Positions 8,115-16,667 are shown, counted from the first letter of the stretch. The stretch is 40,825 nt of DNA from Compostibacillus humi (GCF_014637175.1 NZ_BMEV01000028.1:1-40825); one strand, 5' to 3'. Made by a program: numbers and translations. The notes: a model not told the origin generated them from the sequence alone.

Positions 8115-9479
8115 TTATTTAGACGCAACTTTTTCCCAATAGTAGACTAATGTTTCCATCCCTTTATCGAAACTGTCCAATGGAAAGCTTTCATTCGGAG
8201 AATGAAGCCGGTCCTCTGGTGTACCGAATCCGAGGAGAACAATCGGCATGTCATATATATCGTCAATCCATTCCACAACAGGAATGGAACCGCCCATGCG
8301 TACGTACACCGTCTCCTTGCCAAGGCTTTTCGTATAACTTTCGGCCGCCTTTTGAATTAATGGGTGATTCGGCTCCACTTTATACGCTTTTGCCGAACCG
8401 GATTCCTTTTTCACCTCGACCGTAACCCCTTTAGGTGCCGTTTTTTGCACATGTTCTTCCAGAAGTTTTTGAATTCGTTTCGGATCTTGGCCTGGTACTA
8501 AGCGGCAGGTGATTTTCGCTGTAGCTTTGGACGGGATAATCGTCTTTGTACCCTCTCCCTGATAACCTCCATAAATCCCGTTAATTTCCAATGTCGGCCT
8601 TGCCATCGTATGTTCCTCCGGTGTATAGCCTTTTTCCGATACGGTTTCCGGTGCGCCGGTTGCCTCTGCAAAGTCTTCACCTGGAATTTGAGCGATTTTC
8701 TTTCGTTCATCTTCACTAAGAGGCTCTACCCCATCATAAAATCCTTCAACAGTGACGACTTCATCTTTATTTTTCATCGATGCCAAAATATGGCTTAAGG
8801 CCATAATCGGATTCCGGACTGCACCTCCATATGCTCCGGAATGAAGGTCGTGATCCGGTCCGGTTACTGTAATTTCAATGGCTGCCAAACCTTTTAGACC
8901 GTATACAATCGTCGGCTGATTTTTGGCAATCATCCCAGAATCGGAAATTACGGCAAAATCGGCAGAAAATAACTCCTTATTCTTCTCCAGAAATGCATAT
9001 AAATTTTTGCTGCCAATTTCCTCTTCCCCTTCGAGACAAACCTTAACATTGACAGGGAGCTTCCCTTCTGTCTTCATATATGCTTCAAACACAGCTAAAT
9101 GCATGAAAACTTGTCCTTTATCATCGCTAGCTCCGCGGGCATAAATCCGCCCGTTCCGGATTACCGGCTGAAACGGCTCGCTTTCCCATTCTTCCAGGGG
9201 GTCTGCCGGCTGTACATCATAATGACCATACAAAAGTACGGTTGGTGCATCTTCTCTGGCGAGGTATTCCCCGTAAACGAGCGGATGCCCGCCTGTCGGC
9301 ATTTTTTCCGCTTTGAAACCGATTTCCTGTAAATATGTAACGAGATAGTCTGCTGCCTGCTGAATATCATTTCGATGGGAGCTGTCTGTACTTACACTAG
9401 GTATCGCTAAAAATTCTTTTAATTTTTCAAGCAGCTGTTCCCGATTTTCTTGTAAATAGGTCAAAACGTTATGACTCAT
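8115..9479 (-). CDS. M20 family dipeptidase
   Basis: A 454-residue M20/M25/M40 metallopeptidase of the cytosolic nonspecific dipeptidase group. Two-zinc-site motifs are in order: H86 and D88 in YGHYDVQPAD, the bridging Asp119 in GASDDKGQ, the acidic EGEEEIGS (150-157) holding the catalytic base and a ligand, and D180 in ISDSGM. A dimerisation domain (about 205-370) interrupts the catalytic domain. No signal peptide is seen, so it likely hydrolyses imported dipeptides in the cytoplasm. The ATG has GGGAGGAAA upstream. It is the first gene of a two-gene operon with the SDR downstream; their metabolic link is not evident. Confidence 0.92.
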   Translation of the reverse strand: MSHNVLTYLQENREQLLEKLKEFLAIPSVSTDSSHRNDIQQAADYLVTYLQEIGFKAEKMPTGGHPLVYGEYLAREDAPTVLLYGHYDVQPADPLEEWESEPFQPVIRNGRIYARGASDDKGQVFMHLAVFEAYMKTEGKLPVNVKVCLEGEEEIGSKNLYAFLEKNKELFSADFAVISDSGMIAKNQPTIVYGLKGLAAIEITVTGPDHDLHSGAYGGAVRNPIMALSHILASMKNKDEVVTVEGFYDGVEPLSEDERKKIAQIPGEDFAEATGAPETVSEKGYTPEEHTMARPTLEINGIYGGYQGEGTKTIIPSKATAKITCRLVPGQDPKRIQKLLEEHVQKTAPKGVTVEVKKESGSAKAYKVEPNHPLIQKAAESYTKSLGKETVYVRMGGSIPVVEWIDDIYDMPIVLLGFGTPEDRLHSPNESFPLDSFDKGMETLVYYWEKVASK

Positions 9480-9509
9480 CTAGTTTCCTCCCATTCCATT
9501 TTTTAACAT

Positions 9510-9518
9510 ATTGTAGCA
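9510..9518 (-). promoter_or_regulatory. Predicted extended -10 promoter of the dipeptidase operon
   Basis: The minus strand reads TGCTACAAT, a TG-N extended -10 with one mismatch in TATAAT, about 30 nt before the start codon. There is no clear -35 box, as is usual for extended -10 promoters. Confidence 0.4.
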
Positions 9519-9549
9519 CAGCTGATAGGAAAAAAATAGAATATGCGCA

Positions 9550-9588
9550 TAAAAAAAGGGACAGCTCAATCAATAGCTCTCCCCTTTT
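9550..9588 (-). terminator. Intrinsic terminator after the spore lipoprotein gene
   Basis: On the minus strand GGGGAGAGCT pairs imperfectly with AGCTGTCCC and is followed by TTTTTTT (9551-9557). Confidence 0.75.
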
Positions 9589-9594
9589 GCAAAT

Positions 9595-10230
9595 TTACCG
9601 GTTTTGCGGAAATAACCGTTCAATCATATTGCTGAATTGATCAAAAAATCCTTCTACTGGTTCACCACGGTTTACATCATCAATATATCCGTTCGTCAAG
9701 TCAAAGAAATCAGGGTTCGTTGATACGTACACATTTTCAATGTCCCGGTCGACAGAACGGACAATATCGGCAATTTTTTCTTTTACTTCGTCCGAAACTT
9801 CATCATCAAAACGGTTACGGTTATTCGTGTTTTTATTCCGATGGCTTGTATCCAATTCGGCTGCAACGTAAGCATTGTTGTCTGTCGTCAATACATATGC
9901 GCTTTCAATTTCTGCCACTTGTTCCGTAATTTTCTCTGCTGCCTCTTCTGCGATTTCGTAGCGGTTTTCGTTATTGTTGTTCCGCACTCGCTGAACATTA
10001 TCAGTACGGTCGCCAAACCGGTTGTTTACATTGCGAAAATCCCGGTTTTGGTAACGGTCCGCATCCCGCTCCATTGTATAGTTTCGATCGTTTGCCCACC
10101 GCTCTGTAGTAGTATTTTGATAGCGGTCGATGTTATTGTCGGGATGCCTTGCCCCTTCTTCATTCGTTGCCTGACAGCCGGCCAGGGCTATAAATACAGC
10201 TAATCCACCAGAAATTAGTACTTTTTTCAA
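9595..10230 (-). CDS. YhcN/YlaJ family sporulation lipoprotein
   Basis: A 211-residue secreted lipoprotein. The signal peptide ends in a lipobox LAGC with Cys19 as the lipidation site. Residues 30-90 form a very Asn/Asp/Arg-rich low-complexity stretch (repeated RYQN, NRF and NNNNEN motifs), followed by a conserved domain with AEEAAEKITEQVAEIESAYVL and DEVKEKIADIVRSVDRDIENVYVSTNP, typical of the YhcN/YlaJ family found in the forespore inner membrane. The start is TTG with GGAGG 9-10 nt upstream. The sigma-G-like promoter at 10264-10292 supports forespore expression. In B. subtilis such proteins aid outgrowth; that role here is inferred. Confidence 0.88.
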   Translation of the reverse strand: MKKVLISGGLAVFIALAGCQATNEEGARHPDNNIDRYQNTTTERWANDRNYTMERDADRYQNRDFRNVNNRFGDRTDNVQRVRNNNNENRYEIAEEAAEKITEQVAEIESAYVLTTDNNAYVAAELDTSHRNKNTNNRNRFDDEVSDEVKEKIADIVRSVDRDIENVYVSTNPDFFDLTNGYIDDVNRGEPVEGFFDQFSNMIERLFPQNR

Positions 10231-10263
10231 ATGAAGTAACCTCCTTTTTGGTGAACCTAGCTT

Positions 10264-10292
10264 TAGTATGTTTATTCTTAAACCGTCTATAC
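10264..10292 (-). promoter_or_regulatory. Predicted sigma-G promoter of the spore lipoprotein gene
   Basis: The minus strand carries GTATA (10288-10292), 17 nt of spacer, then CATACTA (10264-10270). Both boxes match the sigma-G consensus (gHATR and CATnHTA) without a mismatch. The start codon lies about 34 nt downstream, with the ribosome binding site in between. Confidence 0.6.
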
Positions 10293-10400
10293 CTGAAAAC
10301 CTTTGCCTTTAAATGGTTCTCACACCATTGGTTTAAGCAACATTTAATAAGATAAACGGGTAAAATATGAATAGCCCTGGAAACGAAGGAGGGGAATTTT

Positions 10401-10631
10401 GTGTTAGATTACGACAAAGCACTGTATTATACCCTTTGGGGCCAATGGGATGATTTGCTCGTGCTGATGGTAAGAACTGAAGACGATATATTATCGAAGC
10501 GGATACAGCAATTTTTGCATGCCTTCCATTACTCTTTTGATGAACAGAAAATAATCCGTACCCATGATAACCTTCTTTATTATATTGACCACGCCATGAA
10601 ACAAACCCCGACGTTAACGATGGAAATATAA
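10401..10631 (+). CDS. yhdB: YhdB-like small protein
   Basis: A 76-residue protein matching my memory of the B. subtilis YhdB family: YDKALYYTLWGQWDDLLVLMV, then SKRIQQFLHAFHYS. It has no signal peptide and is probably cytoplasmic and helical. Its function is unknown. The start is GTG at 10401, six nt after AAGGAGGGG; no ATG is better. It is transcribed divergently from the lipoprotein gene and ends at a shared bidirectional terminator. The intergenic segment has a short inverted repeat (AAATGGT/ACCATT, 10311-10329) of unknown meaning. Confidence 0.75.
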   Translation: MLDYDKALYYTLWGQWDDLLVLMVRTEDDILSKRIQQFLHAFHYSFDEQKIIRTHDNLLYYIDHAMKQTPTLTMEI

Positions 10632-10635
10632 AGAC

Positions 10636-10672
10636 AACCCCCAAAAGCTTCTTAAACTTTTGGGGGATTAAG
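10636..10672. terminator. Bidirectional terminator between yhdB and the protease gene
   Basis: CCCCCAAAAG (10638-10647) pairs perfectly with CTTTTGGGGG (10657-10666) around a 9-nt loop. It separates two convergent genes; T-rich tails are modest on both sides. Confidence 0.8.
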
Positions 10673-10673
10673 T

Positions 10674-11486
10674 TTATTCTGAGCGATATTGATGGAACAA
10701 ATCAATCGGCACAAACAGGCCAACTTTTCCGTGTACCTCATGCTGCATGGTAGCAAAAATGACACCAATCACCTTTCCTTCTCCGTTTATGACCGGGCTT
10801 CCGCTATTTCCCCGGTATACTGGGGCTTTAATCATCATTACTTCTTCTTTCCAGCTGGATAGCTGGGTGGAACCGACAATTTCCCCTTCATTCGCAATGC
10901 CATTGAACCGAAGAGGGTTTCCGATAAAACGAATCCTTTCCTTATCTTCATAGGCTGCATGTTCTGCCAAGGTTAAATGGGGCAGCTGTTCCCCCTCTAC
11001 TTGAAGCACCGCAAGATCGATCGAAGGGTATATTTCTGTCACCTCTGCATAATAAAGCCCGTCTTCCGGAAAAGCAACAGTTAACGTATTTTTATCCTCA
11101 ATAACGTGGTAATTTGTAATTACTATGCCGTCTGGTGAAATGGCGAACCCGGTTCCTTTGCTGTTTTCCGTTTCAATGACGACTACCGCATCCTTATATT
11201 GTTTGATATCCGGATTTAGTGACAACGAAGCCGATGCTTTTAAAAACTTAATTGCAGGAATGGAAAAGGTTTCCGGGATAAGGGCGAACACATTAAATAC
11301 TAAAAAGAAGGCAATAAGCCAAAAAGCCCATCTTGGAAAAGGCTGTTTCGGTTTTTCTTTCTCTTCCTTCAGCCGTGCCAGCGCCTTTTCCCTTTCTTTT
11401 TGTACTAATTCATACATTTCCTCATCATCAATTTCTTCGTACAAATCCTCATCAATAATATCTTGCAACTGTTCTTTTTTATCCAT
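10674..11486 (-). CDS. Membrane-anchored trypsin-like (S1C) serine protease without PDZ domain
   Basis: A 270-residue protein with an acidic, helical cytoplasmic tail (1-48), one transmembrane helix (about 53-72) and an extracytoplasmic chymotrypsin-fold domain (about 95-268). The catalytic triad is H127 (TNYHVIE), D157 (PSIDLAV) and S228 (YRGNSGSPV). The domain resembles HtrA/DegP proteases, but the protein ends right after the protease domain, so the PDZ domain is absent. It starts 25 nt after the bmrD stop codon and is most likely the third gene of that operon. It may act in envelope quality control; its substrate is unknown. AGTG-type ribosome binding is weak, which fits read-through expression. 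Confidence 0.85.
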   Translation of the reverse strand: MDKKEQLQDIIDEDLYEEIDDEEMYELVQKEREKALARLKEEKEKPKQPFPRWAFWLIAFFLVFNVFALIPETFSIPAIKFLKASASLSLNPDIKQYKDAVVVIETENSKGTGFAISPDGIVITNYHVIEDKNTLTVAFPEDGLYYAEVTEIYPSIDLAVLQVEGEQLPHLTLAEHAAYEDKERIRFIGNPLRFNGIANEGEIVGSTQLSSWKEEVMMIKAPVYRGNSGSPVINGEGKVIGVIFATMQHEVHGKVGLFVPIDLFHQYRSE

Positions 11487-11510
11487 CGTTCACTCCATCA
11501 TCCGAAATGC

Positions 11511-13538
11511 TTATACTACCACATTCGTTTTCCCTTGCTGCATTTCATACATTTGGTAATATAGCCCTTTCTCGGCAATCAATGATTCATGATTTCCCTT
11601 TTCCACTATTGTACCATGATTTAATACAAAAATAATGTCCGCCTGCTGGATGGTGGATAACCGGTGGGCAATAACCAAGGTCGTCCGTCCTTTTTTCAGT
11701 ACTTCCAAGGCTTGCTGTATCGTCTCTTCCGTTTCCGTATCGATATTTGCTGTTGCCTCATCCAGGATGAGAATTGCCGGGTCGAAAGCAAGCGCCCGGG
11801 CAAAGGAGATTAACTGCCGCTGACCGAGGGAGAACGTTTTGCCGCCTTCCGTCACCTCTTCTTCATAACCTTTCGGCAACTTTTCGATAAAATCATCCGC
11901 TCCTACTGCTTTTAAGGCGGCGATGGCCTTTTCTTTTGGAATGTTCGGATCGTTCATCGTAACGTTGGAAAGAATCGTTCCGCTGAACAAAAACGGATCT
12001 TGCAGGACGATACCCATATGGCTGCGCACTTGCTGTCTCGACCAGTTGTTTGTGTTATAACCATCAATGGCAATCGTTCCTTTTTGCGGGTCGTAAAAAC
12101 GGAACAATAAATTCATGATGGAACTCTTTCCAGACCCGGTATGGCCGACAAAAGCAGCCGTCTCGCCCGGCTTGATTTCAAAGGAAATATTCTTTATCAC
12201 CTCATCCTTTCCATTGTAAGAAAAGGTAACACCGTCAAACGTGATTTTGCCCTTTATTTTTTCAGTTTCTTTAATTAAAACGTCCTCCCCTTCAACGTCC
12301 ATCAGTGCAAATACCCTGCTTCCTGCTACCCGCGCTTGTTCCAGCAATGGCAATTGATTTACGATATCTGTTACTGGTTCATACAGACGGGTAATATAAT
12401 CGATAAATGCGTAAAGCATCCCAATGGAGATGACATTTTCGATATTTAACGAAGCCGACCCAAAATACCAGAGAAAAAGGACGAAGGTTAAGTTGCGGCA
12501 AACGGTCACGAGATTATAGGAAGTCAATGCACTTAATTTGACAAGCTTTCGCTGATAGATAAAATGTCTTTCATTTAGCTTTTCAAAATCCTCTTTCATT
12601 TTCTTTTCTTGATTAAATGCCTGAATAACCGTCATTCCTTGAATTGCTTCGTTAATATTTCCATTTATTTCGCTGTTTGTTTCACGGACAACTTTGTTAT
12701 ATTTTGTTCCGAAATATTTATATACTTTCATCCAAATGTATAATAACGGAACGATAAATAAACAGATTGCTGCCATTTTCGGATCAAGAATAAATAAGGC
12801 AGTATAAATTCCTGCCATGTAAATAAAACTTGTAATGACAATGGACAGTACCCGTTCATATAAATCCCGGATTGCCTCCGTGTCATTTGTAATCCTGGCG
12901 ACAATTGAACCTGCCGGATGATTGACAAAGTAGCTGACCGGAATTCGCTGGATATGCCGAAATATGTCGTTGCGCATTTTCTTTACAATCTGATTGGCTG
13001 CTTTTTGCAAATAAAAGGTCTCAAAAAACTTAAACAGACCGGAAAATATAATAAGTACCATGTAGAGCAGGAGCAATAATAAAATCGGTTTTTGTTCCGG
13101 TTTGAAAAACGGATAAATCTCGGACAAAGAAAGTTTTTCCATCGGGAAGGTGGACACTTCTTCCCCGGCCGTTATTTCCACTTCTCCATCCCGTATCTCT
13201 CTTTTCCCTTGCAGCGGCGCTTCATCCGGAATGTATACATAATTGGTGCCAACATGCAAAATCGTAACCGGATCACCGATTATATCTTCTTCCTCCGTCA
13301 GCCGATCCGCTCTTTTATAGTAACTATCCTGAAACGGTACGGTTTGATTATCCCTATCCTTTACTTCCACCCAATAGCCTTCAACACCTAAAATATGGTC
13401 GTCAATTACTTTTTTCGCAATGAGCGGGCCTGCCAGTTCGAGGGTAACGGCAATCATCAGACAAAAAAATCCAATGAGAATTTCCTTTTTAAATTTGAGG
13501 GCATATTGGATTAAACGTTTTTCCGTAGAAGGTTTCAT
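11511..13538 (-). CDS. bmrD: ABC multidrug exporter half-transporter, BmrD/YheH-like
   Basis: A 675-residue type IV ABC half-transporter, almost exactly the length of B. subtilis YheH (BmrD). Order: TM1, an unusual extracellular insertion between TM1 and TM2 (about residues 40-150, hydrophilic), five further membrane helices, then the ATPase domain. The insertion is a known hallmark of BmrD. Walker A is GHTGSGKSS, the signature is FSLGQRQL, and Walker B is ILILDEATANID with the catalytic Glu. It should pair with BmrC to export drugs. The ATG shares one base with the upstream stop (TAATG at 13536-13540), implying coupled 1:1 translation; GGAGGTGG lies upstream. Confidence 0.92.
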   Translation of the reverse strand: MKPSTEKRLIQYALKFKKEILIGFFCLMIAVTLELAGPLIAKKVIDDHILGVEGYWVEVKDRDNQTVPFQDSYYKRADRLTEEEDIIGDPVTILHVGTNYVYIPDEAPLQGKREIRDGEVEITAGEEVSTFPMEKLSLSEIYPFFKPEQKPILLLLLLYMVLIIFSGLFKFFETFYLQKAANQIVKKMRNDIFRHIQRIPVSYFVNHPAGSIVARITNDTEAIRDLYERVLSIVITSFIYMAGIYTALFILDPKMAAICLFIVPLLYIWMKVYKYFGTKYNKVVRETNSEINGNINEAIQGMTVIQAFNQEKKMKEDFEKLNERHFIYQRKLVKLSALTSYNLVTVCRNLTFVLFLWYFGSASLNIENVISIGMLYAFIDYITRLYEPVTDIVNQLPLLEQARVAGSRVFALMDVEGEDVLIKETEKIKGKITFDGVTFSYNGKDEVIKNISFEIKPGETAAFVGHTGSGKSSIMNLLFRFYDPQKGTIAIDGYNTNNWSRQQVRSHMGIVLQDPFLFSGTILSNVTMNDPNIPKEKAIAALKAVGADDFIEKLPKGYEEEVTEGGKTFSLGQRQLISFARALAFDPAILILDEATANIDTETEETIQQALEVLKKGRTTLVIAHRLSTIQQADIIFVLNHGTIVEKGNHESLIAEKGLYYQMYEMQQGKTNVVV

Positions 13539-15286
13539 TACGGTGCCACCTCCTGTTCTTCCAGCTGTTGCTTCACATATTGTTCTTTATACCAGCCGCC
13601 TCGCTCCATTAATTGTTCGTGCGTGCCTTCTTCAGCGATTTTTCCGTTTTCCAAAACGATAATATGATCGGCATGGGTTACGGCTGAGAGGCGGTGGGCG
13701 GAAATAATTGTCGTTCTGTTTTTTCGCTTCTTTCGCAAATGGGCAATGATTTTTGCCTCCGTTTTCCCGTCTACAGCCGACAAAGAATCATCCAAAACTA
13801 AAACTTCCGGATCTTTAATAAATGCTCTTGCTAAAGCGACCCGCTGTTTTTGCCCCCCGGATAACGTTACTCCGCTTTCTCCAACTTTCGTATCGAGCCC
13901 TTCCGGCAATTGCTGAATATCATCCAGAAAATGAGCCAATTCCAAAACCCGCAATATTTCTTCATCGGTTGCATCATTTTTTCCGAATTGTATATTTTCC
14001 CGAATCGTTTTGGAAAACATCATCTGATCTTGAGGGACATAGCCGATCCAGTTCCGAATCTGTTTTATGCTAATATCTTCCAGATTTACGCCAGAAATGG
14101 TAATACGGCCGGTAAAACCGGGATATTGCCTGAGCAGAATTTTGAACAATGATGTCTTTCCGCTTCCGGTTTTCCCAACGATTCCGATCGTTTGTCCCCT
14201 TTTTATTTCCAAGTTAATATGCTGCAGCTGTTTTGCTTTCGTTCCCGGATAAGAAAAAGATACGTCGTCAAAAATAATCGATTCCACCGAAGGGACGTGT
14301 ACCGGGTTCTCTTTATCTTTTACATCAGGTTCATAGCTTAGCGTTTCATTTACCCGGTCGAGAGATGCATTTCCCCGCTGCAAAACATTAATGAGTTCTC
14401 CAACGGCAAACATCGGCCAAATTAACATTCCCAAATAGACGTTAAAAGAGACTAAATCCCCTAAAGTGATGACATTGTCAAATACTAAAAAGGCGCCGTA
14501 GCCGATTCCGATTGTATAGGAGAGTCCGACAAGAATTTTCATCGTCGGCTCAAACAAGGCATCGATTTTGGCAACTTCCATATTTTTTCCGTAAACATCT
14601 TCCGTCATCTTTTCAAACCGTTTGACGTCTTGCTCTTCCTGTACATATGCCCGAATGACCCGTACACCGCGGATCGATTCCAGCACCTCGTTGTTCATAT
14701 TTCCAAAAGCTTGCTGGGCAACGGTAAAGCGCTTATGGATTGCCGCACCATATTTATTCATAATGACTGCCATAATCGGCAAAGGAATCAGCGCGGCAAA
14801 AGTCAGTTTCCAGCTGATTGTAAACCCCATCATTGCGATAATCATAAACATAAAAATGGTAGAATCAACAAGCGTCAGAATCCCAAAACCTGCCGTCTGG
14901 CTAATTGCTTTCAAATCATTCGTGGACCTTGCCATTAAATCTCCGGTGCGATATTTGGCAAAAAAAGACGGAGTCATTTTTAAATAATGATCCATCAAAC
15001 GGCTGCGCATCCATTTTTCCAGAATAGCCGCCCCGCCAAAGAGAATATAATCCCACAAAAACGAGATCGTATAATGGGTAACGATCAATCCCAAATAGCC
15101 GATGATTACGGTAAACAGAATTTGAGATGTTAATGTATCAAATTGAATATGATCAATGACGAATCCAGCCAATTTCGGCGGAATAAGACCGAGGGCACTC
15201 GCCATATTCAAAGCAATAATCGCAAATATATACCGCTTCCAGTAATGCTTAAAAAACCATCCTAATTTTTTTAATACAGAAAACAT
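13538..15286 (-). CDS. bmrC: ABC multidrug exporter half-transporter, BmrC/YheI-like
   Basis: A 582-residue half-transporter starting MFSVLKKLGWFFKHYW, like B. subtilis YheI (BmrC, 585 residues). The frame remains open to a TTG at 15361, but AAGGTGAT sits just before the ATG at 15284-15286, so I chose that start. Six membrane helices precede the ATPase domain, with Walker A GKTGSGKTS, signature LSGGQKQR and Walker B VLVLDDSLSAVD. Asp replaces the catalytic Glu after Walker B, the degenerate site expected in this subunit; BmrD keeps the Glu. Expression is probably controlled by the attenuation leader upstream (leader peptide at 15444-15518, terminator at 15371-15400). Confidence 0.93.
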   Translation of the reverse strand: MFSVLKKLGWFFKHYWKRYIFAIIALNMASALGLIPPKLAGFVIDHIQFDTLTSQILFTVIIGYLGLIVTHYTISFLWDYILFGGAAILEKWMRSRLMDHYLKMTPSFFAKYRTGDLMARSTNDLKAISQTAGFGILTLVDSTIFMFMIIAMMGFTISWKLTFAALIPLPIMAVIMNKYGAAIHKRFTVAQQAFGNMNNEVLESIRGVRVIRAYVQEEQDVKRFEKMTEDVYGKNMEVAKIDALFEPTMKILVGLSYTIGIGYGAFLVFDNVITLGDLVSFNVYLGMLIWPMFAVGELINVLQRGNASLDRVNETLSYEPDVKDKENPVHVPSVESIIFDDVSFSYPGTKAKQLQHINLEIKRGQTIGIVGKTGSGKTSLFKILLRQYPGFTGRITISGVNLEDISIKQIRNWIGYVPQDQMMFSKTIRENIQFGKNDATDEEILRVLELAHFLDDIQQLPEGLDTKVGESGVTLSGGQKQRVALARAFIKDPEVLVLDDSLSAVDGKTEAKIIAHLRKKRKNRTTIISAHRLSAVTHADHIIVLENGKIAEEGTHEQLMERGGWYKEQYVKQQLEEQEVAP

Positions 15287-15370
15287 ATGGATCACCTTCT
15301 TTTGTCCGAAACTATTGAGAAAATATTTAAAAATTTTAGCAAAAAGTATATCCTTCTGCAACTGAAACAG

Positions 15371-15400
15371 AAAAAAGCATACGTCCGTGACGTATGCTTC
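15371..15400 (-). terminator. Attenuator terminator upstream of bmrC
   Basis: On the minus strand AAGCATACGTC pairs perfectly with GACGTATGCTT around the loop ACG and runs into TTTTTT. It lies after the leader peptide stop and 85 nt before the bmrC start, inside the leader rather than after any full-length gene, the position expected of an attenuator. Segments of the leader ORF can pair with its base (15396-15402) and with its loop and descending arm (15384-15391). Confidence 0.85.
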
Positions 15401-15443
15401 CGAAAGTCAATATGAGATAAGAGGGCACAGACAGGCCGGTCTC

Positions 15444-15518
15444 CTACATTTCCCAGCGGAAAGCCACGGATATCCATATAACAAGCTGATTTGGGATGAT
15501 TAGCATATTTTTCATCAT
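15444..15518 (-). CDS. Leader peptide of the bmrCD attenuator (24 residues)
   Basis: A 24-codon ORF reading MMKNMLIIPNQLV then IWISVAFRWEM and TAG. GGCGGAGGT lies just upstream; either of two adjacent ATGs (15516-15518, 15513-15515) could be used, the second having the more usual spacing. Its last codons can pair with the terminator at 15371-15400. B. subtilis bmrCD is preceded by the leader gene bmrB, which controls read-through in response to ribosome-targeting antibiotics. Position and architecture match that system, but this peptide is much shorter and I see no clear similarity to BmrB. Its role is inferred from context. Confidence 0.7.
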   Translation of the reverse strand: MMKNMLIIPNQLVIWISVAFRWEM

Positions 15519-15683
15519 CGCGACCTCCGCCTTTCTAATCAAGTTAATATTCTTTGGAAAAAAGAAAGTTTAGTTAACTTTTCCTTGCAACCCTTTACAT
15601 TTTATACCACATTACCGAAAATAAATATATAGGTTAAATGAACTATTCGCTTTTATTTATTATTATTTTTCGGGGGTAAAGTG

Positions 15684-16643
15684 ATGGTAACAAAATCAAA
15701 GCAAATTAAACTGCTCCAGGAACAGCTTATTCAAGCCAGAGAAAAAATATCCCAATTAGAGGCAGAAAAGAAAGAAATCATCGAAAAACAGGCACAAATT
15801 TTAGAAGAATTCCAGCAAAACCTTATCCGTACTATTGAGCAGCACGAAATCGTAAACAATCAGCATCAGGATTTGGAACATTTGGTCATGCAAATAAAAG
15901 AAGGGCTGCTTCACATTCATTCCCTTGGACATGAGTCAATTGAGCAATCGGATACGTTAGTGAAAAAAGGAAACGAATTAATGGAATCCTACGATAAATT
16001 AAATGGGTATACAAATTATTATCAGGAAACGGTTCATCAAAATAAAGAATTTATGGATAACTTAACGGACCAGATGACAAAAACAGCGAATAGCATGCAG
16101 GAACTGGGGGAACATTCCAATACGATTAAGGAAATCGTGCAAGTTATCAGCGAAATTGCCAATCAGACGAATCTGCTGGCGCTGAATGCTTCCATTGAGG
16201 CCGCAAGAGCAGGAGAACACGGCAGGGGCTTTGCCGTTGTTGCCTCGGAAATTCGCAAGCTGGCTGAAAATACTCGGGAGAGCACGCAGCATATCGACGA
16301 AGTAACAACCATGATCCAGGAAAAAATTTTCGAAGCGGAGCAGGGCGCGTATGACAGTCAGGAAAAGGTAAAACAATCGTCTGCCTTCAATAATACAACC
16401 GTTAAAATGCTTGATGAAATGAAAAAGATTTTGGAAACAGTGAGAACTAATTCCCAGGATGTCCTTGATCATATCCATACACAAAATCAGCTTGCCCAAG
16501 ATATGGTAAAACATATCGATCATTCGGACAGCTACTTCCAGTCCATAAAAGAAGCGCTCCTGGAACATATTAATGATGCCAAAGTGGTCGACAGCCAGCT
16601 GGCAAGCGGAATCGAAGGAATAAAAAAATTAGGAGACATTTAA
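15684..16643 (+). CDS. Soluble methyl-accepting chemotaxis protein (YfmS-like)
   Basis: A 319-residue cytosolic chemoreceptor with no membrane segment. Residues 5-75 form a coiled coil with Gln/Glu/Lys heptads, and the signalling hairpin is at about 155-197 ([16 protein letters not shown], then [26 protein letters not shown]). The architecture resembles B. subtilis YfmS. No known sensory domain (PAS, globin, CZB) is recognisable at the N terminus, so the signal is unknown. GTG at 15681 and ATG at 15684 are adjacent; the ATG is 7 nt from GGGGG and is preferred. It is divergent from the bmr leader. A terminator follows at once, so it is monocistronic. Confidence 0.88.
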   Translation: MVTKSKQIKLLQEQLIQAREKISQLEAEKKEIIEKQAQILEEFQQNLIRTIEQHEIVNNQHQDLEHLVMQIKEGLLHIHSLGHESIEQSDTLVKKGNELMESYDKLNGYTNYYQETVHQNKEFMDNLTDQMTKTANSMQELGEHSNTIKEIVQVISEIANQTNLLALNASIEAARAGEHGRGFAVVASEIRKLAENTRESTQHIDEVTTMIQEKIFEAEQGAYDSQEKVKQSSAFNNTTVKMLDEMKKILETVRTNSQDVLDHIHTQNQLAQDMVKHIDHSDSYFQSIKEALLEHINDAKVVDSQLASGIEGIKKLGDI

Positions 16644-16667
16644 ACTACATATATGGTAAACTTCTAA

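Noticed and set aside
10331-10368. Sigma-F promoter for yhdB (GTTTA with GGTAAAATAT)
   Set aside because: The spacing is about 23 nt, well beyond what sigma-F allows, and the -10 box has two mismatches.
15287-15361. Extension of bmrC to the upstream TTG
   Set aside because: The internal ATG has a good ribosome binding site and matches the YheI N terminus; the extension would also overlap the region just after the attenuator.
15292-15477. A 61-codon minus-strand ORF overlapping the bmr leader
   Set aside because: It is in a different frame from the leader peptide, has no ribosome binding site, runs through the terminator and resembles no protein; the 24-codon ORF is far better supported.
15588-15626. 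Sigma-D promoter for the soluble chemoreceptor gene (TTAC with ACCGAAAA)
   Set aside because: Both boxes have two mismatches; too weak to list.
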